Assembly (NCBI RefSeq): GCF_008831285.2
Contig: NC_045140.1
Location: 23,330,131-23,394,130 of the forward strand
Origin: Nymphaea colorata
Lineage: Eukaryota; Streptophyta; Magnoliopsida; Nymphaeales; Nymphaeaceae
Length of the DNA stretch: 64,000 nt
Reading direction: 5' to 3'
In this document: positions 50,525 to 62,166 of the stretch, piece after piece
Position numbering within the stretch: the first letter of the stretch is position 1
Layout: each line of letters opens with the position of its first letter
The notes under the pieces: model-generated
What the model saw: the letters and a program-made list of their open reading frames with translations, nothing else
The model's database searches: none
What the model was told of the DNA's origin: nothing
Translations under genes and position numbers: made by a program

Positions 50525-52446
50525 AACCCAACCTTTTTCAGAGAGCAGTACCCTGCCGAGAAGCACCGACTGAAGAAAAGACTTGGGCTCTCCCTTGATG
50601 TTCGCCATTTATGCTAGGGCAAAGAAGCGAGAATAATTGACATTGAAGCGTCACACTTCTTGTTTATTATCTTTTGAGAAGTTTTCATTCAATTCTTTCA
50701 CAAAGCAGTATTGGAATGCACCCATAGATCGGGTTGTGATGAAATTTTTTGCTTCATTTTCAATGTTACGTAATTGACATGAATGTGTCGTCCATGCTTT
50801 GATCTCCATCGACGCTTTATGCAACCGCGTTTATTCCATTTAAAATAATCTAGAGGGAGGTAGGATGATGAATGGCGAATGTAAAAAATTTGTAGATCTA
50901 GATTTCAAATCTGTACAGTGAAAAGCAAGTGATAATTTTAAAACAATCATACCGCCTGCTTTAGACGACCTGCCATGGATCCGTTGGTTAAGATAATCAT
51001 CTAGTTTTCAATGTGGTATCACTTTACAAGGATGGTTCCTGGCAACTTCAACAGATGGATTTCATCTATCTTGGGGAACAATTTCTGGTCACAATAGCCC
51101 GGGGAAATGTGAATTCTTAGCTGGGCAGATTAGGATCAGATGTGGGTAGTACTTCGTTAAATTAATTGGATGCATCTGACAAATTTGGTTCAAATTCAGA
51201 CGAAATATACAGCTAAACTGCATCCATGTTTAGATGGAGAAGTGGGGAAGGAAGAAGGATATTGCTACCTGGTATTATAAATCTTAATATGAGTTCACAT
51301 TTGATATACAATCAAGATTTTACTTAATTTAAGCCGAGGGAGGAATTTATTTTTGCAAACCCAAGATCACATGTAACAAGTGGAAAGCTCCACCGAACGC
51401 AGCACTCTTGTTGAGAAATAAAGAATTAATAAAGCGCCCTTTAAAAAGTATTAAGAGAAAGTGACGAAGTTTCTATATTGTTACTAAGTTGCACTCCGAA
51501 AAGCACGTAAGAAGCACACCTAACTTTTTTGAATAATTCTCGTCTAAGTTCTGAAATAAAGTATACCTAAACTTTCGGCAGTAATCCCAAATCCACACCT
51601 AATTTTCTAACATTGTTAGAAAAAAGTGCACCAAACTGATTAAGATATGATAGACAGTGCGTCTGACTAGTTGAACTGCATTATTATTGTTCGATATGAT
51701 ACATTACCATGAGCAAAACCTTATCTTGATGCAATTTTAGCCGTTTCTGACCCACTAATTAGTGGAATCAAAGGGAAGTGCGTGTGCATGCATGCGTGCG
51801 TGCGTGTGTGCGTGTTTCTACCATTTGCTAACTGTCAAAGAGGCCACGAAAAGTCTTGAAAACGCCTGCTCATTCGTCCTCATTTATAGCCTTCGATAAC
51901 TATCTCCTTCTGTTCCTTCTTCTTTGAGATCCGAGAATGTTGTTGAAGGGTGACAGACATCTGTACTCTGTGAATCCTTGGCTTCAGCCCGTGAAAAGGG
52001 TTCTGACCTCCATGAAAACGTCACCACGAGCGACCCATCACAACCACTCGGCTAACTCCCCTGAGTCTGAGGTCATGTAACACAGCAGCAGCTGACTCAT
52101 GAGTTTGCCACTTGCGTGTATACGCCGCCATTAAATGACAAACATATAAAGATGAAGATTGTGAAATGCTGATCGGTAACCGGAGAAAACGCACAGCCAC
52201 TTGAACACGGTTACTTACAGTCGATCCTCTAAATAACAATGAGATTGTAGACGAAGATGATCAAAGATCGACAAGCAAGCAAGCAACTGCATGCCATCTA
52301 TTCCTCCATTTGGCTAGGGCCGGCATCTTGATGCCGGTGGCCCCGAGCACTTTAAAAATGAGTTTGATGCCTTTTACATCAAATCTATCGCAGATACGAA
52401 GTGGCTGGTCCCCCCCTCTTGGTGAATTTATCACGTTAACATGACG

Positions 52447-52448
<2 letters not shown>

Positions 52449-52496
<48 letters not shown>
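52449..52496 (+). repeat. (TA)24 microsatellite
   Basis: An uninterrupted TA run of about 48 bp in intergenic DNA. Such runs are often variable in length and sometimes mis-assembled. Confidence 0.95.
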
Positions 52497-52498
<2 letters not shown>

Positions 52499-55266
52499 GT
52501 AAATGCAGAAAATGACTAAGCAAGGTACTTGTAAAAAAAACTCTAGCGGCTTGGCCGTGCAATAGTTCAGACATCACAGTTTGATTTTTGTGGGCATCAT
52601 TCCTTTAGTAGGCTGATGCTGTAAGTGTACAAGCTGAGGTAGATTTGGAGGTTTTACTGCTGCTACCAAGCGGGTTTTTAAAGTTTGATTCGAGCAGAAA
52701 ACAAAAGGACAGGGCGTTAAGGCCTCTAGCAGCTGGGGCATAAATATGGGCCGCATTGTTGGTTAATCCAACGAGCAGTCGCCATGTTATATCGATGTCT
52801 TGGTTCACATGGCACTAAATGCACCATCTCTAACTGGCATCCAATTTGCACATTAAGAGCAACAAATGTGGGAGGCTACCCGAAAGCCACAAGAAATTGC
52901 ATGATTCCCTTCTCATTTTTGGCCAAACATATCATATGTTCAGTTAATCACAGAGGTGAGTTCCTGAGAATTATAACTTAAAAGCAGTATATAAAGCGGA
53001 ACTCCCTTCAACTTCAATATAACATCGACTACCATTTGCAGTCCAAAAACTAAGCAAATGAACTAGATGGCAGCTTAGAGCGAGCTTCGCCATCTCAAAA
53101 TAACCTTACTTATGGTGCAGTAAAGAACACAGTGTCCCTTTTTATATCGCATCCGTATCAGAAGTGTTCTCCAAGGTTTAGAATATGTACATGACAGAAA
53201 CAACTAGAACGTAAAAAATTTAACCTATCCAGAAGGGCGGGGGGAAGTGAATTTGCGGCTTTTTTTTCGTGGAGGAGAAAGTAGGTGGGGGGAACATAAG
53301 TTCTGCAAATGAAGCGCTATGATACAGAGGAAGAAACAAAGGTAGTGTAGGGTAGGTGACTGTGCACATGGAATAGACAGAATAAAAGGGGTAGGGGTAC
53401 TACCGGGGTCGGAAAGGGGCCTCTGGAACAAACCTACAAAAGTTTCCAACGATGAAAGTTGTTCACTAACGTTTTGTTTGTTTATAGTGTTCCCTCTAGC
53501 TCACTAGGCTTGGCGAGGTGAAAATTTTTCTCTCCTTCTCTCTCTCTCTCTCTCTCTTTCTCTCCCTCTTAGCTCTGATCTGGGCTTTACAGACCATCCA
53601 GCTTAATTAGTCAAATGATGATAATTTTGCTCTGAATTGGTTCCAAATGTAAATCCCCAAGACATTTTCAAAGACTGTAAACTTGTTTTTGGAGAAGAAA
53701 GCCAAAGGTACCAAATTGGGGACCCCGCATTATGTCCTAACTTTGTCATTTTGTTTGCCACATGATGTTTACCTTCATAAGGCTTATTGCTAGTTAGTTA
53801 CTCGTTCTTGGTGGGTTGCGATTGATAGCCTCAGGTCTTATAGATCCGAGCCTGCATAAGAAAGTGTGTTTTGGGAGATCCTTAGTTTAAACAAAATGAG
53901 GATCTCAATAGCATGGATTTTAAATCTATGAAACATGTTAAAAACCATAGATTTAAAGTCGGATTAGGGGAAGGAGGTCCGACCTTAAATCCATGGATAT
54001 GAGATCGTAGGATCTCAGATCACCACAGATAATTCATGGATATGAGATCGAGGATCTCAGATCACTACAGATTTCGGATCCATTGTGAAACAAACACAAC
54101 CTTGAAGCAAAAGAAAAAATGAAGGAAAGAAGAAGAAGAAGAAAAGAAGTACTCAAGTAAAGTATACGTCAAACTTATACCCAAAGAGGTTGGAGAGAGA
54201 GAGAGAGAGAGCTATTGAATTGAATGGAGAGCTACACCTTGGGCCGGAATACCATTGGATAAGATCATTACTACACAGTAAGAGACATAGTCCCTATTTG
54301 TTATCTGTCAATCCTTAATTGGCTCAACCTGTTGAGCCTATCGATATGCTGTGCTTTGGATTGGTCCAATTGCAGGAGCATGCAGCCATCGCGAGCCAGC
54401 TTACTAGGCCAACTTCTAAGGACTAGACTCAGGACTAACTAGGTCAAGTGAGCTTGGAGGGACCATTGCTCGAGTTCGATCAAGAAAAAATTCTAACATG
54501 TCTGCTTATCGACAACTTCCAATATATATGGGACTGATAAATTGTATTGGCTCTCGATCGTTGTCAAATTTCATTTCGGTTGGTCCCAGCCGGTGGCATG
54601 CTGCACCTGGTCCGAATGCAACTGGTCCAGCCATCGCAATCAAATCCAGCCTATATTATCCTTTCAAATCCCATTGGCAAAATTAATAACTAAAATAGAC
54701 TGTTAGAATCACTTCAAGCCTGAATTTTGATGCTAAAAATATTATGTATTCGGAATCATGATAATTGAATACACCTAGACAGTATGACCAATCAAAAATA
54801 TCCCAGATAGTCTCTCAACCAAGTAGATGAATAGCTATACGATCGAAAATCCACGTTTGTGCTTTAATGTTGGAAATTATTACTGCCTTAAATAACACGA
54901 ATTGGTGAACTTGATCGAGTATTTTTTGGTTTCAGGGTGCAGTAAGAATATTTGACGAGAAAAAAGTATTCGACCCCACTAATGCCAAGTTCTTCTTCCC
55001 CTTTTCTTGCCTCAATTTATAACATCAAACTGGGGATTTGTTTTTCCAAGAGATCTTCGGGCTGTTTGGTTTTAGGATGTACAAACAGGTGAACACGGGA
55101 AATGATTTCTTTAATACGGATCACGTACATGAATTCTTCAATTTGGTTTGTTCATTATAGAACTATATCTTGTTTTTCTTTTAGAATTAGTTTCTTGCTT
55201 ATAGGCAATTGACAAATCCATTTCTCTGCATTGTTATTGATACATCTCTCTTTATCTTCTTTCTGT

Positions 55267-55517
55267 AGGTGCATTTGATATACTCAGATTTAAGATCCGA
55301 GGTGATTTGGGATCATTGAAAATTACAAATCCACGGATTCAAGGTCAGACTCCCCTCACATCTAACCTGAGGTTTCAGCCAAACTTTGGACCTCAAATCC
55401 TCTTTTTCACATAATGGTAAAATCCGGTGTTTGCTTATGTCATGTGTTCCACATAAAACAGATCTTAAATTGGCCTCGGATCTGAGATGGGAGACTATAT
55501 ATCAAACACACCCTTAA
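55267..55517. mobile_element. Fold-back MITE candidate (GGGTGTGTTTGATA end family)
   Basis: The left end reads AGGTGCATTTGATATACTCAG then ATCCGAGGTGA. The right end, read on the minus strand, gives AGGGTGTGTTTGATATATAG with CAGATCCGAGGCC further in. The inner GGATCT-rich sequence resembles segments at 53870-54100 and 59845-59900, suggesting several relatives in this window. Confidence 0.5.
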
Positions 55518-56449
55518 TAATCAAAATAAGTTAAATTATAAATTAAATTGTTTTTCTTAATTTCAGTCAAATGACAAAAGTTTCCTTCAAACCAGTTATA
55601 AAGTGGCAGAAGTGGTCTTTGACTTCATTTCCTTAATTCACATTTTCTGCTAATATGAATGCATGTATGACCAATTGCTCATAAAGTAATTAGGGATATA
55701 CGAAAATTAATCGAAGTGACAAAATTATAAATTGACCTTAAAAATCATATGTTAACCAATTTTTTATGTTAAAAAGATATTATTATTATGAACCAAAAAA
55801 TTGTCGAATTGTCCAAATTTTGACGACTTCAGTAAAACAACAACTGTGTGACACATTCCAAGAACTTGACAATGTTTTTATGAAACACACGTAAATGTTG
55901 ATCCTTTTTTTACTCAAATAATTTTTTCTACACTAATAGAAAAATGAACGGCTAATATAACATCAATACATTACTAGTTGAAAATCAATATTTTTTATAA
56001 GAAGAACTTAAATTGAGACTTGTTTTATGTTAAATTAGTGCTTATAAGCATTTTACAGTATTCATATTTTATTTTAATATATATTTTAACAATAATTTAA
56101 GCTGTCTGATTTTTTTTTATCTCTGACCTAAGTGGCATGGATGTACCATAATAGTTATTACTGGAGAAAAAGCAAATTCAAGAATATCCGAAACCACCTT
56201 CTTTTGCATTCAATATTAGAACAAAAAAAAAAAAAAAAAACTGACATCAAGTTTTCTTTATTCTTTTTTCCTTTAACTGACAGATAAAGCTCGATAGTTT
56301 CAGATACAGCATGATCAAACTGAAGCCAGGTAATTCAAATGGATCTGCACTCAAACCCAATCACCATATGGGAAAGAGAGAGATATATCTAGAGAGAGAA
56401 AGAGGGTAGCCTAGTGTAGGCTAGTGTTGGGAAAGGTAGAAGCAAGAAG

Positions 56450-56671
56450 ATGCGCAGCTACCAATTGAATAATGGCATTCGAAAGTGTTGTGGCCTCACC
56501 CCAAAGAATGAAGACTCAGCTGATCTGGCGACAGCTGCCTTTAGTTTTGCACCTCCTTCAGGTAAAATTTGGGAAGAAGAGAAGAAAGAGGAAGAACTGC
56601 TGGCCGTAAAATCACCTGAAATTTGTTCGTCCCAACGACTTCAGAGCAAAAGGTTGAGCCGGAGAGGCTGA
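56450..56671 (+). other. Unassigned small ORF, 73 codons
   Basis: An ATG at 56450 follows a GA-rich leader-like stretch and opens MRSYQLNNGIRKCCG, continues with an acidic/basic middle (WEEEKKEEELL) and ends SKRLSRRG with TGA. I recognise no domain, signal peptide or splice sites. It may be a small protein gene, part of a non-coding transcript, or chance. Confidence 0.2.
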
Positions 56672-59600
56672 GGCCGGCCGGCTACGACCACTTAGGCCGG
56701 CGATCCAAGTCTCAACCCCCGTCCCCTTCATAAGCCAAAGCATGTTCAAGTGATTTAGTTGTGTAAAGCTAGCAAACTACTATTACTTAAAAGAAGATCA
56801 ACAACATCTTTTGTATTTGTCTTCTAATTTTCAAAGGCTGGTGTGGGCAGTACCTGGGGATTCCCTTGTTTTCATATCGATATTTCAGGATAATTTTTTA
56901 TTTTCATGTTGTTTTTTAGTTCTCCCAAAAAGTATAAGCAACCATGGCCGTAGGAAGGCTCCTTTTGTTTTTTTATAAGCCATATAAATCTTTATGTTTT
57001 GTGTATTTAATCATTTCCCTTTTTTTCTTAACATTGGATGCATTTGAATTGGAATATATACTCATCAAACTTCAAATTATCTTTTTTTGTATACATGTAT
57101 ATATATATATATATATATAAATTATCTTTTTATATATATATATATATAAGAAAAGGATGGGACCCGTATGACTGGTGTGTGAAGGGGACGTGACAAGAGG
57201 CATCACGGGGGGTGCGAGTACGAAGGCGTGGAGGATTACTGAGACGCCGTTTGTATAGAGAGGGAGAGGTGCGTGCGTGTGCGTCTGGGACTGTTTGGGA
57301 GCAGTGGGAGGAGCGGGACGCCTCTTCTCTTTCTTTCTCTTCTCTTCTCTTCTCTTGCAGAGGCCGTTTTTGTCGGATATCGTCTCTCCCCGCCTAAAGT
57401 CTCTGTCATGGGTCCGTTAACAGCCTGTTCATGTCTACGGGCACATTATGAGAGAGAGAGAGAGGGAGAGCGATCAACAACTGCCAGTCCCCCTAGATCC
57501 AACGGTCGCAGATGTTCCCTCCTCTCTCTCTACACTTTTACTTTTTCCTTTTAGTAAGATCCCACTACCAACATTCATTTAGTCAAAAGAAAATGGATCT
57601 GAATCTTTGGTGAACATGCATACTCTGTCTATAATGTTTCTCTTTTATAACTTACACTCCTCCTTCCCATTGTGTATGTGTATAGAGAAAGAGAGAGAGA
57701 GAGAAAGAAGACGAAGAGAAAGAGAGTGAAAGGTTTTTGTTAGAATAACTAACGCGAGTAGCTAGAGATAACTCGCACGACAGTGCATGTCTGAGTAAGA
57801 CATCAAATGTTCGATCAGATAATTCATATATATATATATATGGTGTAAGAAGTCGAATTTTTGGCATCCACTGTGTGCATGCGGTCTGGCTTTTAGAGTG
57901 TGGCAAATACCGGATTCTGTATGTAAAAGTCAGGACAATAATTTTGAGAACACCTTTGATGAGCGGTAACTAGAACATCAAGGACAGGTAGCCGAGACTG
58001 AAGACTATTGCAGTCACTGTTTGAGTATCATTCATCTGCACCGATGAATATTTAGGACACCTTATGACTATAATTCAAGTGACAGAGAAATCTTTCGGCT
58101 TCTCACAGTACACTGATGCATTGCATTGCATTGGGTGGCGTACTTGATGCATTGCATCGAGTGGCTATGCTTAAAGGAAGTTTAGAAGGTTAGAGGATTT
58201 CGGCTTATACCATAATGAATAATAATCTTGGTCCTTCATATATACAAGACGTATGGTTGAAAGAAATGAATGAGAAAAAGAAACTAAAATATTTTAGTCA
58301 TTTAGCGTCAATTACTGACTATTTCCCTATACTTTTTTCTCAACAAGATGAATGACCAAGATTATTCATTACCGACCTACTGCCTAAGGTTGATCCAACG
58401 GTCACACGGCGGCTTTTTTTTTTTTTTTTTTCCTTCGTAGATCTGAATGCAGCCTAAGGTTCACAACCTTAGCAGCCTTCTGACCTCTTAGGCAATGAAG
58501 CTTCGGAAACAGGTTGTTGCAGGATCACTTGCGACAATATTTCCATTTTTCACTTCGGAAAGCAATGAAAGAAAAGTTTCGGCTTTAAAATACCTCTGGT
58601 GTTGCCCTGCCTTTTCTGCAAAGACTGTCGCAAACACCACCTAAGGGTCTAGTATCTACTCATTTTTCATATAAAACATTCTTCAAACTTGTTTGTCTTT
58701 GTACCCAACAATATAATGGCATAAATTGACATTCTTCTTCTGAGAACATTATAACTTGCGAAACAATCTTAGGAAGGTGATAATACTTTCATGAATCTCC
58801 AAACATGTCATAATTTCATTGTGACGTTATCTTTTCTTTCATAGGTAACTTACCTTTTCTTTCATAGGCAAGCTGGAGTTAGGCAGAAACTTAGTAGTTA
58901 GGTCATGACAAGACACACTCCCTAATCAATCTGGTGGAGCCTTTTTGGTTCAATAATGAAGTTATTAACCGGAGGTAACGATATTTTTAATTTAAATGGA
59001 TGTGCTGGCTCTCTTCATGTTTCTGGCCGAACATATTTTCTTTTTAGAAATGCCAAGCACCTAAAACGTGAGAAGCAGACCAAAGACTTTGATGTCTATG
59101 GAAACCCAAAAAAAAAAAAAAAAAAAAGTTTGACTGGCTTGTGAGAAAATATACTTGTGGACATTAGATATTGTAAATAGAGACACCCAAAACGTGTTGT
59201 CTTTATTGAAAGGAAATTAAGTATCTTACTTAGGAATTATGGAGTTCAGCATTCCATCAACTACATACATGAGAAACTGGATTGGAATTGTAGAAGTGGT
59301 ATGTGCAAGGAAAGCAAAAACTTTGAAACCACTTTAGTTAAGCTCTTTTGAGTGCGCAGAAGGATTAAGCCCATCACCTGAGTGAGAGCCAAAGCCCTCC
59401 GAACACAACACACAATACCCTCCCCTCCCCCCGAGGCCCAGAGATGTGTGCGATACTTTAGGTAAGCCCTTGTACCAGATTCAAATTAAGTTGGGTTAGC
59501 TCGAACCAGACATTATGTTTAGTCCTGTGTAAAAACAGTGTTTGGCTGATAGAGAACTTCAAAAACCCCTTAGGTTCACATCATTCACAAAGAAAGCATT

Positions 59601-59947
59601 TCGAGCCTGCTGGATGAGTCTTCCGAGTAATGTTCACCATAACGAATGTGAAATGGATTAAATTTGGAACAAATAAATGCAAGGAAAGGCATAGTCGATT
59701 TAGTTGGCACTCCTAATCACCAGCCTTCAAAGGAAAAGTTAGAAGTGCGAGGCTGGTCAGGACTTCAAATCTCATCGGTCAATCTAACTTCATCATGTTT
59801 GCTAGGGCATAGGTCCTTCAGGTTTAAATAACTTTTACTTTAAAAGGTGTTTGATCACTTCAGATTTTGGATCTATGGATCTAAACGTATGGCATGTTTT
59901 TTGCTTATAATGCAAAACATCAAACTAAAATTTATAGTTGATCAAAC

Positions 59948-60165
59948 TAATGCTATGTTTGGATGGAGGGAAAGAGAGGGAAAGGAATGAATGGAAGAGC
60001 AAGGAAAGGGAAGAGAATGAAGATGAAAAGGAGAAAAAAGAAAAGGAAATGATCATTCATTCATTTCTCTTTCAATCTCTCCATTTTCGGAAGGATTGGA
60101 ATTACATTAAAAACTCAATTTTTTTCCCTCAATTTCCTTTCGTTTCCCTTTCATCCAAACACAGT
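59948..60165. mobile_element. Fold-back MITE candidate, purine-rich arm
   Basis: The left arm reads CTATGTTTGGATGGAGGG then AAAGAGAGGGAAAGG. The right arm, read on the minus strand, gives CTGTGTTTGGATGAAAGGG then AAACGAAAGGAAATTG. Around the centre, GGAAATGATCATTCATTCATTT folds back on itself. The ATGTTTGGAT end is common to several plant MITE groups, and no transposase is present. Confidence 0.55.
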
Positions 60166-61092
60166 CCTTCATTCATTTCCTTCCATATTAATTAGTCATC
60201 AGGAAAAAACACATGGAAGGTTTTTCTGTAAGGATTTAGGTCAGACTTAAAATTCACACTTGAGATTCTTCCTTTTTTTTTTTTAATGTGACAGCTTGTC
60301 ACCCTTTTCCTTGTCATTGTATCACCATTTTTTATGTTAAGAGAAAATGTCAGACCTTACAGACATGGATTTCAAGTTTTGAGAATGTTTGATTAAAGGA
60401 GATCATGCACAATAGTTTTAGGAGGTGCCCATAAATTTTGGAGGGTTTTTCAGTTTTTGGTGCTCCATTTTTTAACTTTTTCAACTTTTATTTCGATTGT
60501 TTCTTAAAATGGCTGTTGTTTTCAGTCAAGAAAGTGAATAGCTAAACAGTGACTCAGCGAGCCGTTGAGCAATTATCGATAAAATCAAGGGGATGAAGAG
60601 TAAATTGGCCAAATCCTGTGCATCAATCTGTAAATTGCACCGTATAACGCCAGAAGAATCTCCGGTGATGTCATTACTTTTCAAGAAGCGCATGACATTG
60701 GGCAATTCGAAGAGATGAAATGGCAACGTAATTTTTTCTCAATTATTCTCGAAATGAGAAGGCGTGGATGCAAGCGATGCATATTTACCTCAACTTCTGA
60801 TGAAATGACATGTTGGCTTATCTTTTTTTAACAATTTCCCTGCATTTCTTTTACTTTTTCTCTCCGATATCACCAGCACCACACGGTGATAAATAATTGA
60901 TATTCTCTCTTTGGTCCTGAAAAGGCTGTATGAAAAAAACGAGGTGGGGCTCCATTTTCTAAATAAATAAGAGGGTTTGGAAGGGGAGGAGATCGAGTGC
61001 ACAGTTTTCGTTCTTTCCTCCCTCTGGTTTTCCCTTTTTCTCACTTGTTTATTGCAGTGTCCAAGTTGGTGGTGCTTCTCTTTTTGGAAGAG

Positions 61093-61212
61093 GACCAATT
61101 CATGCTTTTCCACAGCTTTCTTGAACTTCAGTGTCTTGAGGTAGAGATTCTTCTTTATACGTTGATCTTCTCATACGTGCAAGCTCAAGAATGCTGTGGG
61201 AAAACATGGGTA
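61093..61212 (+). ncRNA. MIR396: MIR396b-type microRNA precursor (mature miR396 at 61108-61128)
   Basis: The 5' arm at 61108-61128 is 21 nt, starting TTCCACAGCTTTC and ending TTGAACTT, identical to conserved miR396b; it differs from the upstream locus only at the last base. The 3' arm at 61183-61203 (GCTCAAGAATG...GTGGGAAA) is a typical miR396b* and pairs along the duplex. CATG at 61101-61104 pairs with CATG at 61205-61208 to extend the stem. The loop of about 54 nt shares no obvious sequence with the first locus. Expected targets are again GRF mRNAs. Same strand as the first hairpin, 11.3 kb downstream. No TATA box as clear as that of the first locus was found (an AT-rich stretch lies near 60958-60970). 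Confidence 0.94.
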
Positions 61213-61214
61213 GG

Positions 61215-62118
61215 CTCCAAAATCTTCAGTTTTTTTGATCTGCAGCTATTTCCGCCAACTTCGATGCATTAATCATTAAAATTGGTGAGATTTTCTTTGG
61301 TTGAGTTCCTTTTTCAGTTTGGGATCGTGGGTTGTATGAGATCTAGAAAAGGCAACAACAGGAAACAGTAGAGAAAAAAGGCTGTGGGTTGCGTCCACTT
61401 GCAGGTCGAGAGGCTTTTTTTTGGTGCTTTCTATCTCTTTATCTCTCTACTGTGTGTACTGGTATTGGAAGGGAAAGAGGAAATCGTTTTCCCTTTCCCC
61501 TTGTTCGGCCAAAAGAGAAAGCTTTGTTGTCGTCTGTCTTTTCTTTCTAGTTGTTTATATTTTATGTGAAGCGACTATCATACTTTACAGGTAAGAGCGT
61601 CTCATTTAGAGCTGCATCTGAAGGCCAAGGAACAGAAAAATGATGGGTTCTGCAACAACCTATTTGGGGAAGAAGAAGGTGAAAGGGAGAAAGGAAGGGA
61701 AACTGTTAATGGGTTGATCAAGATGCAAACTCTTCTGGCCCTTACAATTGTCAGCAAATCCTAACTCGTCTACGATCGGTGGCATATCAAAAACTTCTTT
61801 TATGAACGAAATCATTGTACACCGACCCTAGGAAAAAGAAAAGCGATAAAGAAACATTAACTTGTTGGAAGGATATAAAATTTCACAGTGGTGAAGGTCA
61901 ACATGGGGGAGATCTAGATAAAGGATTCGTGGGATTGGCTGCCAGAGTCCTCAGATATTCAGAGGAGCATTGGGCAGATCGCCCACCTCTTCTCCGATCC
62001 GAAGGTGTTACTTTAAGAGGACATCAAAATCTTTATTCCAGTTCCTTATCTCCAGCATCTCCAGCAATCCAAAGTATTTCTTGCCACACGTGCATTACCT
62101 GAACTCAAGATTGTGGAA

Positions 62119-62166
<48 letters not shown>

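Larger units (their letters stand above)
50530..60880. other. 10 kb between the two MIR396 loci, no supported protein gene
   Basis: Contains a (TA)24 tract at 52449-52496, a 53940-54075 segment with a ~43-bp imperfect direct repeat (ATGGATATGAGATCG...GGATCTCAGATCAC), MITE candidates at 55267-55517 and 59948-60165, and poly(A)/(T) runs at 56222-56240, 58411-58432 and 59108-59127. An ATG-started 73-codon frame at 56450-56671 (MRSYQLNNGIRKCCG) is the only one with a gene-like leader; it matches no family I know. Confidence 0.5.

Noticed and set aside
60997-61272. A 91-codon frame overlapping the MIR396b hairpin.
   Set aside because: It starts at GTG, passes through the mature and loop sequences, and matches no family.
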